A stretch of DNA of 64,000 nt, from contig CM045729.1 in NCBI GenBank assembly GCA_024760905.1, positions 83,275,050 to 83,339,049 on the forward strand. Direction: 5' to 3'. The translations under genes were made by a program, and so were the position numbers. Below are positions 49,315 through 62,400 of the stretch, in pieces. Source of the DNA: Plotosus lineatus (lineage: Eukaryota; Chordata; Actinopteri; Siluriformes; Plotosidae). The notes under the pieces were generated by a model that was not told the origin of the DNA, did not search any database, and saw only the letters and a program-made list of their open reading frames with translations. Within the stretch, counting starts at the first letter, position 1. Every line of letters starts with the position of its first letter.

Positions 49315-52300
49315 CTACAACACACAAAGGCAAATGTGACATGAATTCCAAATCATGGAAATTCCAAACCAATGATGATTTCCTTTCGGTGTTTTCCCTT
49401 CTTCAGGGGTCGCCACATCGAATGATTCGCACGTTTGATTTGGCATAGGTTTTTATGTCGGATACCCTTCCTGACACAACCCTTTTTAGCAAGGGACAGA
49501 AACACGCTGATGGCTTTGCAGCCTAGTCTTTTCACGAAAGTCAGCAATGGTTCTTTTACATGCCTCTCACCATACACAGTGAGAGACATGGCCCGCCTTT
49601 GATAACCCAGTTAGCTGCACTGGGGGGAATTCCAAATCAATATTCAATATTTGCTAAAATATTTTAAACAGTCATATAGCAGAACACTGGGCACTAGGTT
49701 GAAGACAGCAATAGAGATTAGGGTGAATCATTGCAGATCATCATTGCAGATAAGTGATATAATAACATTAGGGATTGAAGCCAACATAATGTTAATGATT
49801 GGGTTGACCATAATATTAACATCGAGAAAAAGAAAAAGAAAAAAAAAATACTAAGCAATTTGAAAGATAACAGTTGGCATAATTTAAGAGATTGGGTTTA
49901 TGTTAGCATTCGAGCCAGGGTATAGTAAAAGATTTAAGATTGTTTATTATAGCATTAGATATTGAGTTTAATATAGTATGAGACATTGGGTTGAATATAG
50001 CATTAGAGATTGGGTTTATCGGAACATTAGTTATTTGGTGTATTATTGCATTAGAGATTGTATTTATTTTAACATTACAGATTAGATTTAATACAACATT
50101 TGAGATTGTGATTATTATATGATTAGAGATTACTTTAATTATAGCATCATTGGGCATTGGACTGTGCATATTATTTGAGATTTTTCCACAATATAGAAAT
50201 TAGGATTAGCATAACTTTTGAGAATGTGGTTAGTATTTTCTCAGAAATTAGGATTAGCATAATATTAGTGATTGGATTGATCCTAGTGCTTTTCAATTAT
50301 TTTCTGTGACCCCCCCGGAAGAAAAAAAACATTTCACGCCCCCCACTGCCCCGTGAGCGACTATAAATAGTATTATTTGTCTATAAAATTGTTATTAGTA
50401 CACCTTTTCATAACATTGTATCTTTATTAACATTAAAAAGAAAAAAAGAAAGAAATAAAGTGCAACTTACAACAAAGAAAAAGTTCATTAACATTGTTTT
50501 AAAATCAATAACAGAAATGATTTAAAGTGCATCAATGTGCCTGACTTAAGAAAAAATACATCCTTACTTAAACTCATTCAACTTATTTATGTCTTAATAT
50601 CTCTGTGTCTCTCCACCTTTCTGTTCATTCCTGTTAAAAAATTTCCGTGTTGTTGCTTGAGGGGTTGTTTACCGCACTTCTTATGGTTTGCTGGTGCGAA
50701 AAACCGCTACACCATAGTGCGACAATAAGAGCACCACTGCCAACTAGTGGAGTGGAGGCACAATTACACTTAACTCTCATACATAATTCCAGAAAAGCAT
50801 ATTCCCTAGGGTCATCCCCCGACATCACACCGTGCCCCCGACATCACACCGTGCCCCTCCCCCGACATCACACCGTGCCCCCGGCATCATATCGCACCTC
50901 CCTTGGTTTTTTTTTCACTATTTGAGAAGCATTGGGTTAGCCTCATATTTAAAATTGGTGTTAGCATTCGCATAACATTAGGGATCAAATGCCGCATTAG
51001 AGATTGCAGTTATAATAACTGTATAAATGCAGCTACCTGGGTTATCAAAGGCCAGCCATGTCGCTCACTGTCTGTGGTGTGAGGTTCATGTGAAAGAACC
51101 ACTTCTGACTTTTGACAAGAGTAACTGCAAAGCTATCAGCGTGTTTCCGCCCTGTGATGACCTGGCAAGCTGTCCAGGGTGTACTCTGCACTCGCCCGGA
51201 GTTGGCTGGGATGGGTGCCAGCCTCCCCATGACCCTAATTAGATTAAGCGGTTACAGAAAATGAATGATGATAACTGTATAAATTATTATAAACATAACA
51301 TAAAGTTTATGGTTGGCTTAAAATTAGAAGTTAATGCTTAGCATTAACATGACTGGATTTTATGCATAAAAAAATTTAAATGTTGGCCACAGAATCAGCC
51401 TCTGTACCTGTGAGTTCAATCTCGTAGGAGTAGCCTAGCTCAACAGAGGGAACGTAGAGTTCCTCGTTAGTGACCGGAGGGAAGAATGGAACCATATTAA
51501 AATGGCTATTGTGGCCTATGGGAGCCATTTCTTCAGGAAAACTGTTGTTTCTTGGGAAGCGCCGCAGCCATTCTTCAAATATGGCATCTGTGAAGGCGTG
51601 TAAGACCTGAAAGAATATGGAGATGTTCATCTCTATCTTCTATCTGAATGCCTCTGTCTTTCTTTATATGTCTGTGTTCTGCCTCTCAGTTCTATGAAAA
51701 AATACAACTCCATCCTGACCAATGCACTCACTTCTATTGTGTATATGTTCTAATAGTTTATGTTTACAGCAATGTCAAACAGTAGCAGCAGTCCATTTGA
51801 GTTCACTTGTACATCACAAACAAAAAAAATTCTGATTCTGATCTCTCACCACAAAGATGGGGTCATTGGCGGCAGAGTGGGGCAACGCACTGGTACCACT
51901 GAGGAATTCGTGGACGAGGTTGTGTAGGCCTGTCACAGCAGTGTCGAGTTCTCCGTTGGCTTTATCGAAACCCTCAAGCGCATTCCTGTGGAGCAGATTA
52001 TAGAATAATAACATGACCAGATCATATGAACGCTATCAACAGCTAAAGTATTGCTGAAATCTGCCAACTCTGGTTCATAATCTTACTTAGGTACATAATA
52101 TAAGGTAAGGTAAGGGTAAAGTCCGTTGGACTTTCTACACCCGAGCTTAGTGACTCATCGGACCGGTGCTTATCCCCAGATTCTGTAGCATGAAGTTCAT
52201 CCCAGGTTACCTTCCCAGTATATTTTTACTGGTACCCATTTATACTGCTGGGTGAACAGAGACACACTTGTGGTTAACACCTTTTTGCCCAGGGGTCTTT

Positions 52301-55300
52301 GCACAGTGGGGGGGTCTTACAACTTGAACTCACAACCTCCCGATCATGAGCCCAGCACCCTAACCACGACACCACCAGCCCCACAGGTACATAAGATAGC
52401 TACATCCACAATTACTCCTTCAAGCTGTAGGAGTGTACGTGGGATTCCTTTGTCAATGCGTACACATCGTATCAAATTCAGAATCTAGGAATTACATGCC
52501 CCCACCCATTCACGGTTCACCGATCGTGGCCCCGCATACTTGCAGATTAGTGGCAGCCCTAGAAATTACTGGCACGTGACTCAAATTTAGCCAATGGCTT
52601 AGAGCTTTTGTTTCTACCTCCTGCTGATTGGTTGCAGATGATGTGTATACTTCTTTTTTTTTCTTCTTCGCACACAAGTTATCTGCTTGATTGCCTAAAT
52701 TATGAAGTATTTTTTTTTTTATGTGTTTTTATGATTATTTAAACCCTATGATGTCACTCAAACACCCTGCATCTTCTCTAGCTTCTGGTAAGAAGCCACA
52801 GCGCTTTATTTATTCATAAATATTATCACAATACAAAATTAAAAAGTTTTTACTTAATCATTACATTCATTTCATTTCATTTCATTTCATTTATTTATTA
52901 ATGACCACACAACCAAGTTGGTGGAATTTGCTGTCGGTACAGCACTCAGCTATGACAAAAGTTACAAAGGACATTAACAACACACATCATACAACAAAGA
53001 CAGCACACATGAAAACAAATGATTACAAACATATCCATAACAACTACAGTAATAACAGACAACAAAAAGACAGACAAGGCTGTAATGTACATTCAGTGCA
53101 AAGAGTTCAGAGTCCTTATGACTGTAGGGAAAAACTGTTCTTGAAACGGGATGTTCTGGTGGGTAGAGATCGATATCGCCTCCTAGAGGGCAGCGGTTGA
53201 AACAAATGATGGGCAGGGTGAGAGGGATCAGAGGTGATTTTTTGTGCTCTTAAGATTGAGCGTTTATGATAAATTGATTGGACTGATGGAAGGGGGGTGC
53301 CAATGATCCTGGATGATTTAGTGACAATGCGCTGTAGTTTTTTCTGTGAGTTGCTGTCTAGGCTGCCATACCAAACTGTTATGGATGAAGTGAGAGTGCT
53401 CTCAATGATGGCGGAGTAGAAACGGAGGAGGAGATTTGTTTTCACTCTGAATTTCTTGAACTGTCTCAGGAAAAACAGTCTTTGGTGAACTTTTTTGTGA
53501 ATGTAGTCTGTGTTAGTGTTCCATTTTAGTGTATTGTTAATGTGAGTGCCGAGAAATTTGAAAGAGTCAGTTATGGCTATGGGTTCATTAGAGATGTGAA
53601 TGGGAGTTTTGAGTGAGGCTGTGTGCCTGAAGTCAATTATTAGTTCTTGTGTTTTGGATGGGTTGAGCTGGAGATTGTTTTCTTGGCACCAGGAGACAGC
53701 TTGGGCTACTTGTTGGCGGTACTGGTGTTCACTATCCATAGTTATGAGTCCAATGATAGTAGTGTCGTCTGCATACTTAAAAATGGAAACTGAACTGTGA
53801 TGGGATGTCATATGGTTTGTGTACAGAGAAAAAAGCCATGGTGAGAGGACGCAACCCTGGGGGACACCTGTGTTGAGGGTCAGAGGTCGAGATGAGCGGT
53901 TACCCATCTTAACCCTTTGTTGCCTTTTCCATAGGAAGCTCCATAACCAATGGCGTAGACAGGGATCAATGTTCATGTCCGTCAGTTTATTGAAGAGGTT
54001 GACCAGGTTTATTGTGTTAAAAGCAGAACTGAAGTCAATGAAAAGGATACGGGCATAGCTGTTAGGAGACTCAAGGTGCTGTAAGATGTGGTAGAGGGCC
54101 AGGTTGACAGCATCCTCAACAGACCTGTTATCACGGTAAGCAAATTGATGAGGGTCGAGCAGGGGGGTAGTGGATGCCTTCAGATGATTGAGGATGATGC
54201 GTTCAAACGACTTCATGACAACGGATGTTAGGGCGATTGGTCTGTAGTCGTTGAGACATGAGATCTTTGATGATTTTGGGACAGGGATTATGGATGAAAC
54301 CTTGAAACATAATGGAACTGTACAGTGGCGGAGGGACGTATTAAAGATGGAGGTGAATATTGGGGCCAGTTGAGCTGCGTAGTACTTAAGAACAGCAGGG
54401 GTGATCCCGTCTGGGCCAGCTGCTTTCCTCTTGTTATTTTTCTTAAAGATGTTCCTGACCTCTTTCTCCTGGATGTGAAATGAGGGGTGTGGGAGGGGGT
54501 GAGGGAGGGGATAGGGGGGGACTGGGGACTGTTCAAACCTCCCATAGAACTCATTGAGTTTGTTTGGAAGGTCCATATCAATGTCAGATGAAATGGAGGG
54601 GTTTTTTTTGTAATCAGTCATGTCCTTTAGTTTTTCCATACATATCAGGTATTGTTTGATGTGATCTGATGTTCCAGCTTTATTGCATAGTTTGATTTAG
54701 CTTTCCTGATTGCAGACCTCAATTGATATTTGGCAGTGGTGTATGACTCCTTGTCTCCGCTGAGGAAAGCAGAGTTCTTTTTCTTGCGAATGAGTAAGAT
54801 ATTTTTTGTAAACCAAGGTTTGTTATTACTGTATGCCTCCACAGTTTTTGTTGGGATACACAGATCCACGCAGAAGTTGATGTATGACGTCACCACGTCC
54901 GTGAGCACGTCGAGGTAGTTCTCACCTGCACTGAATACATCCCAATCAGTGCATTCAAAGCAGCCTCTCAAAGTCTCAACGGCTGCCTTGGACCAGGACT
55001 TAACTGTTTTGGATGTGGAGTTTGTGGATTTAAGTTTTTGTTTGTATTTCGGGATGAGGAGCAGCATGGCGTGGTCGGACGTTCCAAGCGGAGCCCTTGG
55101 GAAAGCTCGGTAAGCATCGCTGACGGTGATGTAGCAATGGTCCAGTGTGTTCGTGCCTCTGCTAGGACATGTGACCTGTTGAATATAGTTGGGGAGTTCG
55201 GTGGACAAGTTGGTGTGATTAAAGTCACCGAGCACAGTGACTACTGCGTCGGAATGAGAGTTTTCAACGGTTGATATGTAGGTTGCAAGCTCCGTGATGG

Positions 55301-56373
55301 CGAAGTTGGCGTTAGCCGATGGCGGGATGTAAACGCCAATCAGTATAACTGAGGCAAATTCTCTTGGGAGGTAGGCGGGTCTGCATTTCACGCTGATGTA
55401 TTCCAATTGTGGTGAACAAGTAGTGTTTAATACAGTTGTGTTGCTACACCAGCGTTGGTTGATCAAAAAACATATTCCACCACCTTTAGTTTTTGTAGAT
55501 AGCTTGACTGACCTGTCGGCACGATAGAGTGAGAAGCCGGGCGGGGTTACCGCCTGGTCTGGCATGGTGTGGTCGAGCCAGGTCTCGGTCAGGCAGATGG
55601 CAGAACAGTCTTTGTAATCCTTCTTATTTTGAAGAAGAAGGAAGAGTTCGTCAATTTTATTTCTGATAGATCTCACGTTTGTCAGCAGCAGAGCCAGTAA
55701 AGATGGCCGGTACGGCCGCTTCCTGAACCTGGAAAGGACGCTGGCTCGTCGCTTCCGCCTGTCTCGCTTGCGTCTCCAGGAGGTTGGATATCCAGATGAG
55801 TTGTTCATTTCTAGAATTTCCGCAGGTAGCGATGAGATCATGGATGAAACAGTCGCTGCTGAGTTTGCTCTGAGGGATAATAACTCCCAACGAGTGTATG
55901 TGAGAAGACATTCCGACTTTTTAACATTAAACATTGACAAAAGTGCAAGACATAGAAGCAGAGCTTGTGCCGGGGCGAGCCTCACGGCCGCCATCTTGTT
56001 GGTTGCAGTCATCATCGGATTACAACTTTTTATGGCATTATTACTGTATTAATGAGTAACACTGTCTATAGAATGTGTTTGAGAAGCATATATAAGCGCA
56101 TGTAATATCATGCATAGGGTTTTGAAACTGCATAATGAATAATTCACGGATTTTCAGGATCTGTGGGTAGGGGCGGAACGCAACCCCTATGAACAAGCCA
56201 GTGTTCTTTCTCATTCCAGTCCCAAGCACGGAGAAATGCAGAGGGTTGTTTCAGGAAGGACATCTGACGTAAAACCTCAGCTATGCAAATCATTATTTAT
56301 AAATATATGAACAGTCACCAAGATTCAACATTTCAATTGGCATAAAGTAATTGTAATCTTCATGTTTCTGTTT

Positions 56374-56453
<80 letters not shown>

Positions 56454-59400
56454 TTGTGTGTGTATGCGTTTTGCACCTGAAACTGAATGTGGAGTTGGTA
56501 AAATATGGTGGTCTGTCGAAGTCTTGTAACTGGAGGCAGCTGCGCACGTCATCCATCGTCGGCAAAGTAGCGTTACCTCTTTCCCTCCGACTACGACGTA
56601 AGGGTCCCTCTCTCGTTCCATTACACAGCGTCACCAAACGGTTATACTCATCCAAGCTACAGCAAACAGAGAGAGATTTTAATGCTTCAAGATACCAACA
56701 GAGAAAAAAATACAAAAGCTGTCAGACTCTTTTGACCTTCCTCCCCAAACACGATAAATAAGAATAGATAAGTGAGAACAGGTTGATTTGAACATAAATG
56801 GTTGAAAGTTGAAATGAACAGGACTGATGTAAACATGGGCAGAATGATCAGTATTAGTGTGAACAGGACTTGTGTGGACAGAATCACAGTGAACAGGACC
56901 TGTGTGAACAGAAGCACAGTGAACATGAGTGATGTGAACAGGAGCACGGTGAACAGGCCTGGTGTGAACAGAAACACAGTGAACAGGACCTGTGTTAACA
57001 GAAACACAGTGAACAGGACCTGTGTGAACAGAAGCACAGTGAACATGAGTGATGTGAACAGGAGCACAGTGAACAGGACCTGTGTGAACAGAAGCACAGT
57101 GAACATGAGTGGTGTGAACAGGAGCACAGTGAACAGGACCTGTGTGAACAGAAGCACAGTGAACATGAGTGGTGTGAACAGGAGCACAGTGAACAGGTCC
57201 TGTGTGAACAGGAGCACAGTGAAGAGGCCTGGTGTGAACAGAATTACAGTGCAACCAGTTTACACTGTTCCTGTTTACTGTTCTTCTGTGTAAACTGGTC
57301 GCAATTAACAGGATTGCGATGAACATGAGCAGTGTAAAGAGGTCGGGGTAAACAGGATTGGGGTGAACAGAAGAAGCATAGTGACCAGGAATGGTGTGAG
57401 CAGGACCACAGTGAACAAAACTAGTGTGAACTTCTGAAGATGTTGGTGTGATCACGTTGGTAAGAATGTGAGTTTGAGACAAACCTGTCACAAATGATTC
57501 CCCAGTCACTGAATGCTGACTGAGGGCTGATAAGTGAAGGGTCACTGGGGTTTTCTCCTCCAAAAAGATCATCAGTACACACGTCGCACTCAGAGCCGCC
57601 CGTAGCAAAATTCCAGTATGGGATAGCAAAAGTTTCATCACCAATAAGTTTCTGAAACAGACAGAGACAAAGCTGTGGGTGGAGCTGTGGGTGGAGTTTC
57701 ACACAGTTACACAGTATTATAAGCATCTCAATATTAAACAATGACTGGCATATATTTACAGTTAATTATGTGAATAGAGTCTTGTGCCAGATGAAGCATT
57801 CAGTCATCTTTCATCTTTTAAACCATGGAGATTTTATTTACAGAAGAAAATGTAGAATTTACAAAAACACTGTTGTTTTATTCATTTGTGAAATTAAAAT
57901 AACGTATTAAAGGGAAACAATGTCACATTTTAGAGGATGTATTACCAGCGATACATCCCGCCATCTTGAACCAGCATGTTTCTGTTTGTACAGTAACTCA
58001 GACCATATAGGCTTTGAAAGGGAGAAGTTGGGAATGAAATTTCAGTTGTTTCCAATGACCGCTAAATTCTACACACTGTCTTGAAAAGTGTTGTAAAATA
58101 CAGTATACTGCACACGATAAAATGTTCTGTTGCCAATCGGTCTCAGATATAAATTATATGACAATAATAATCATTTGTAAACTTTAAATGCGATAATCTT
58201 TATTCTGATCATTGCCCTTTGGCCCCTGCTCCATCATCAGCTTTATTCAGTTGAAGTACCTCTGATGTCACGTGGATGGGGGTTATAAGTGTGACATTTG
58301 ATTTCTGTAGAGAGGGCATAATAACGTTTGGAGTTTTTGATGGGAGCAGTCATGAACACTAAATCTCCTCTGTTAAATAACAATGTGGCATTGCACAAGA
58401 GAGGTGACAGTGTTACACACCTGAAGGTCTCGCTCAAGACTCAGTAGGTGGTACCTGTGCCATGTGATGAAGGCTGGGCCTTTATGGGAAAAATCAATGG
58501 CTTTGAATGGCCGTCCCGGACCTGAAAGTCAGCATTAAATAAATAATTTAACAATAAAAATCCTTCAGATAAACACAGATTTCTCTTCTTTAAAGACACA
58601 GTGTATAAGACTTTGGAGGATCTATTAGGAAACATTTGAATCAGCAAAAACTAAGTTATTATAAATCTGGAATCATTTAAAAATAAAAGTTGTTGGGTTT
58701 TCAGAAGCATAAAATATACCCCCATTTCACTGGAGCACGGAATGCCATGATCATGGCGGAAAGGCATGGAACACAGTCTACGGAAGAGGTTCGGCATTTT
58801 TACACGAAAAATGGGTCAAAATCCTACGGAAAATTGTACATTCGGAACACTTTCGGAACGTTCACGGCATGTGCGGAACAAGCATGGAAAGACTATGGTA
58901 CAATTTGGGAATACATATGGAAAAGTGCACGGTTTAACTGCGGAACAACTACGAATAACTACGGATTGCAAAGGAAGACTTTCAGATAATTCACGGATTG
59001 TTCACAGAGAGCACGGAACACTCGAGGAATAACTATAGCACTACACCATTTGAAAAGGAAGACCTTGGGAATGATTGCGGAAACAAGCAGAATGAAAGCG
59101 GAATGTTTATGTTCAACGAGGGATACCTGGTATAACCACGTTTCAATATGGAAAAATTGGCAAAGATCAAAGGATTTGCTCCTGATTCCGACTATAAATT
59201 TGTGGATTCGACCAAGGAATCTCATTTTGCCAAGCAAATACGTACTGAAAATACCAAGAAGCTGTCCCAAAATGGACAAGGATAGAGAAATGGCTGACTT
59301 AGAACTGCTTCATGTGCTGCTGTTGCTTCACCAATACACTGAAATGCAACGAGACAGTGACCACAGAAGATGTGAAAAAAGAAGGAGATACACACTCAAA

Positions 59401-62400
59401 CACTTCTGGGTACGTCCATGGCTGAGGGTGGAATGAAGAATTGGTCTTGGAAACTATGACAACCTCAAGGAAGAGCTCCATTTCAAAGACAAGCAGTCCT
59501 TCATCAATTATCTCCGGGTCCCACCTGAGCTGTTCGATGAGTTGCTGATGGTTTTGGTTCCTCGACTGACAAAGAAGGATACTAACTTCAGAAGTGCACT
59601 CAGTCCTGGTCTAAAACTAGCTGTCACCACATGTCATTTGGCCTCGGGCAACAAGTATCCAACTCTGTCCTTCACTTCAGGGTATCTCGTCACACCATCA
59701 CAAGTTTCCTACCAGAGGTCTGTCAGGCCATTATCGACCACTACAAATACGAGGTCATACAATGTCCACATACTGTGCAGCAATGGAAATCACTCATGTG
59801 GAACCTGCCTCATGCTGTTGGAGCCTTGGATGGGAAACATGTCGCCATTAGAAAACATACCATCTTCTGGAACCTTTTACCACAGCTACGATGGATTTTT
59901 CTTCATTGTTCTGCTAGCACTGGTGGACACCAACTACAGGTTCATATGGATACCATCAGTGGCATGGCCACATGTGTGATGCCCAGATATTCAATGCCTC
60001 AGAGCTGAAAGAATGCATCGAAGATGGTACCACACCAGAGCTTCTACCCCAAGATGACACTGGCATGTCATACTTCATTGTTGGGGACAATGCTTTTGTC
60101 CTCAGGAAATACCTTATGATGCCATATTCAAGGCGAGCCATTACAGAGGAATAATTGGCGTACAACTACAGGGTATCCAGAACACCTCGAGTTGTGGAGA
60201 ATGCATTTGGCATCTTGGACAATTGTTGGCAGTTCCTACTGTCTACACTACAACATGGACCAGATGTTGTCGGACTTATAGTTGAAAGCTGCTGTCTGTC
60301 TTTATAACATCATGAGGATGAGATACACTGTCACATGATGCAGTTTTGGATCGAGAAGACGATGACCACAACATTATTCCAGGCCAGTGGCTTGAAACTG
60401 CTAATATGCATGACTTGGAACATGTGGTGGATCCCAACAGAGACACTGCAGAGGCCAGAAAAAAAGAGAGTACCTGAAGCTCTATTTGAACAATGAAGTT
60501 GGAAAAGTCTCTTGGCAGCCGTATGTCACCAGGCAGGAGAAAGTGTGACAATGAACAGTGAACTACCTATGGAAATGCTGGTTTCTGTTGTTGGTGTAAT
60601 TGTGTGTTCTTGTTTGTATTAAAGTCTTTTTAAAATTTTAACTTTGTTTTATTCCTGCCTCGTGTCAATATGTTCCTATTATTTGCATCTTCAATAAATC
60701 ATTCCTAACTACCAAAAAATGCAAAAAAAAAACAAAACCACAGTGATTATAATTTCAAAACTTTATTACATGAACATTAACAAACAGAAAACAGAAAAAA
60801 ATAAATAGAAATAAAAAATTACAACAGTCTCACGGTTCACTGTTGGAGTTTGAATCCTCTACGTCATCACAACATGAGCACACTGGAAATGTTCGACAGG
60901 CTGGGCTCACTTCCAGTTGTGTCTCTAGCCGCAGGGGTGGTTGCAGGCATCGATGTACATGTGACCGGAGGGCAACTGACTGGTCTGCTGGGTTGTTCTG
61001 GGCTCTGTTGTGTTGCCCACCTTACGGCTTAAGGTCCCCAAGCAGACATGGGTGGACTAGACTGCTGCGTGGTACACTGCATCGGTGGGGGCAGCCAGTA
61101 CTGCTGTAGATACCACTGGTCGTGCAGAGGTCGTGGTTGATGATGCTGCGACTGCTGCTGGTGATGTTGCTGTGAATACTGCTGAGGCTGGAGCTACTGC
61201 GACTGCTGCTGCATAGGAAGTGGTTGCTCCTGCTGCGGCACCTAAAAGGCTTCAGCCCTGTCCAAGCAGTTATTCAGCAGTTCTTGGATCTGAAGCTTTG
61301 CATGCCTGTACACAGGTTTTGGGAGATTCCTCAGGACAGCTGCCACCCAACTGGTGAAACTCGCCCTCTCAGATTCATCGGCCATCATCAATTCCCTTCT
61401 TTGGTTCAGCAGTCTGCTGCTAGAATCCTGTTTGCTCTGTCGTCAAGGGTGAACATTTCAGATACAGACTTTGCCTTCGAGCAGGATGCTGTTGTAACAG
61501 GCATTGTGGCGAGGGGGTTGATGGGTGTTGCCTCTTCTGCCAGCTGGAGGTTAATAGCTGCAATGTCCTCTGCCTCCTCTGACGTTGATGGCAGTGGAGG
61601 TACTTCAGTGGTAGTGGACGTGGAACCGCCGGAGCCAGTTGCAGCAGCAATCTTGGCCTTCAGAGAAACAACGTTCCTCCTCTGTACCTCAACAATGTGT
61701 GGACATAGGAAGCTAAAGCTGTCGTAGATCCACTGGTCCCTCTGAGACATGTTCATGTCAGCTTGCCCTCACTTCCAACATCTTAGTTTTCCCAGCCTCG
61801 TCCGCACACTCTGTAACCACCGCTTCAGCTCATCCTCAGTCTTGTCCATACGTGACGCCTGATCAGCCCAGAGCTTGGCTTTCAGATGTTTGTCAGTCCA
61901 GGATCAGAGCTTCTTGTTATACAGGCACTCATTCACCTGGATGAACTCCACCATGAACTTTTCCTCATCTTCGTTGAGTTTGATGTAAACTCTTGCCTTC
62001 TTGCTTGGGCCAGCGGCGTCAACAACGGAAGCGACATCTGACTTGGCGTCGACCTTGGCTTCTCGAACAGTCTCTTCCACTGGGTTTTCAGATGGTGGAG
62101 ACCATGGCCTCTTGGTAGTTTTCTTTCTCTTGTGTTTCGGCATTGTAGCGACTCTCTAAATTAATGGTTCTTTGTTTTGCGTGCCTGTATTTATAGTCAA
62201 AGTGAGTTCCATGAGTCTTCCGTAAGTCCTTCGTGCTGGCCGTAACTATTCCGTAAATGTTCCGTATGTATTCCTTGACCTTTGTTCCGTGTAATGTTCA
62301 TGGAGGTTTCACAGTGTTTTTCAAGTGTTCCGTATGTATGCCGTGCCTTCTGTGAGTATTCCGTGTAGATCCGTACATGCACGCGATGGTTCCGTGGCCG

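Larger units (their letters stand above)
52862..56038 (-). mobile_element. Nearly intact L2/CR1-group LINE in dct intron 5
   Basis: About 3.2 kb on the same strand as dct, with a (GAAAT)n 3' tail at 52868-52895. Endonuclease motifs L-T-E-T-W-L-D, L-G-D-F-N-H and T-S-D-H; RT motifs [18 protein letters not shown] and Y-A-D-D all look intact. The two halves of the reading frame are separated by one TGA and one frameshift near 54640. Assignment to the L2/Rex1-like group is from general resemblance. Confidence 0.93.

Noticed and set aside
56679..57644. 321- and 163-codon open frames on opposite strands over the dct intron 4 minisatellite
   Set aside because: The 15-bp unit has no stops in several frames; the frames overlap a real dct exon and have no domain content.
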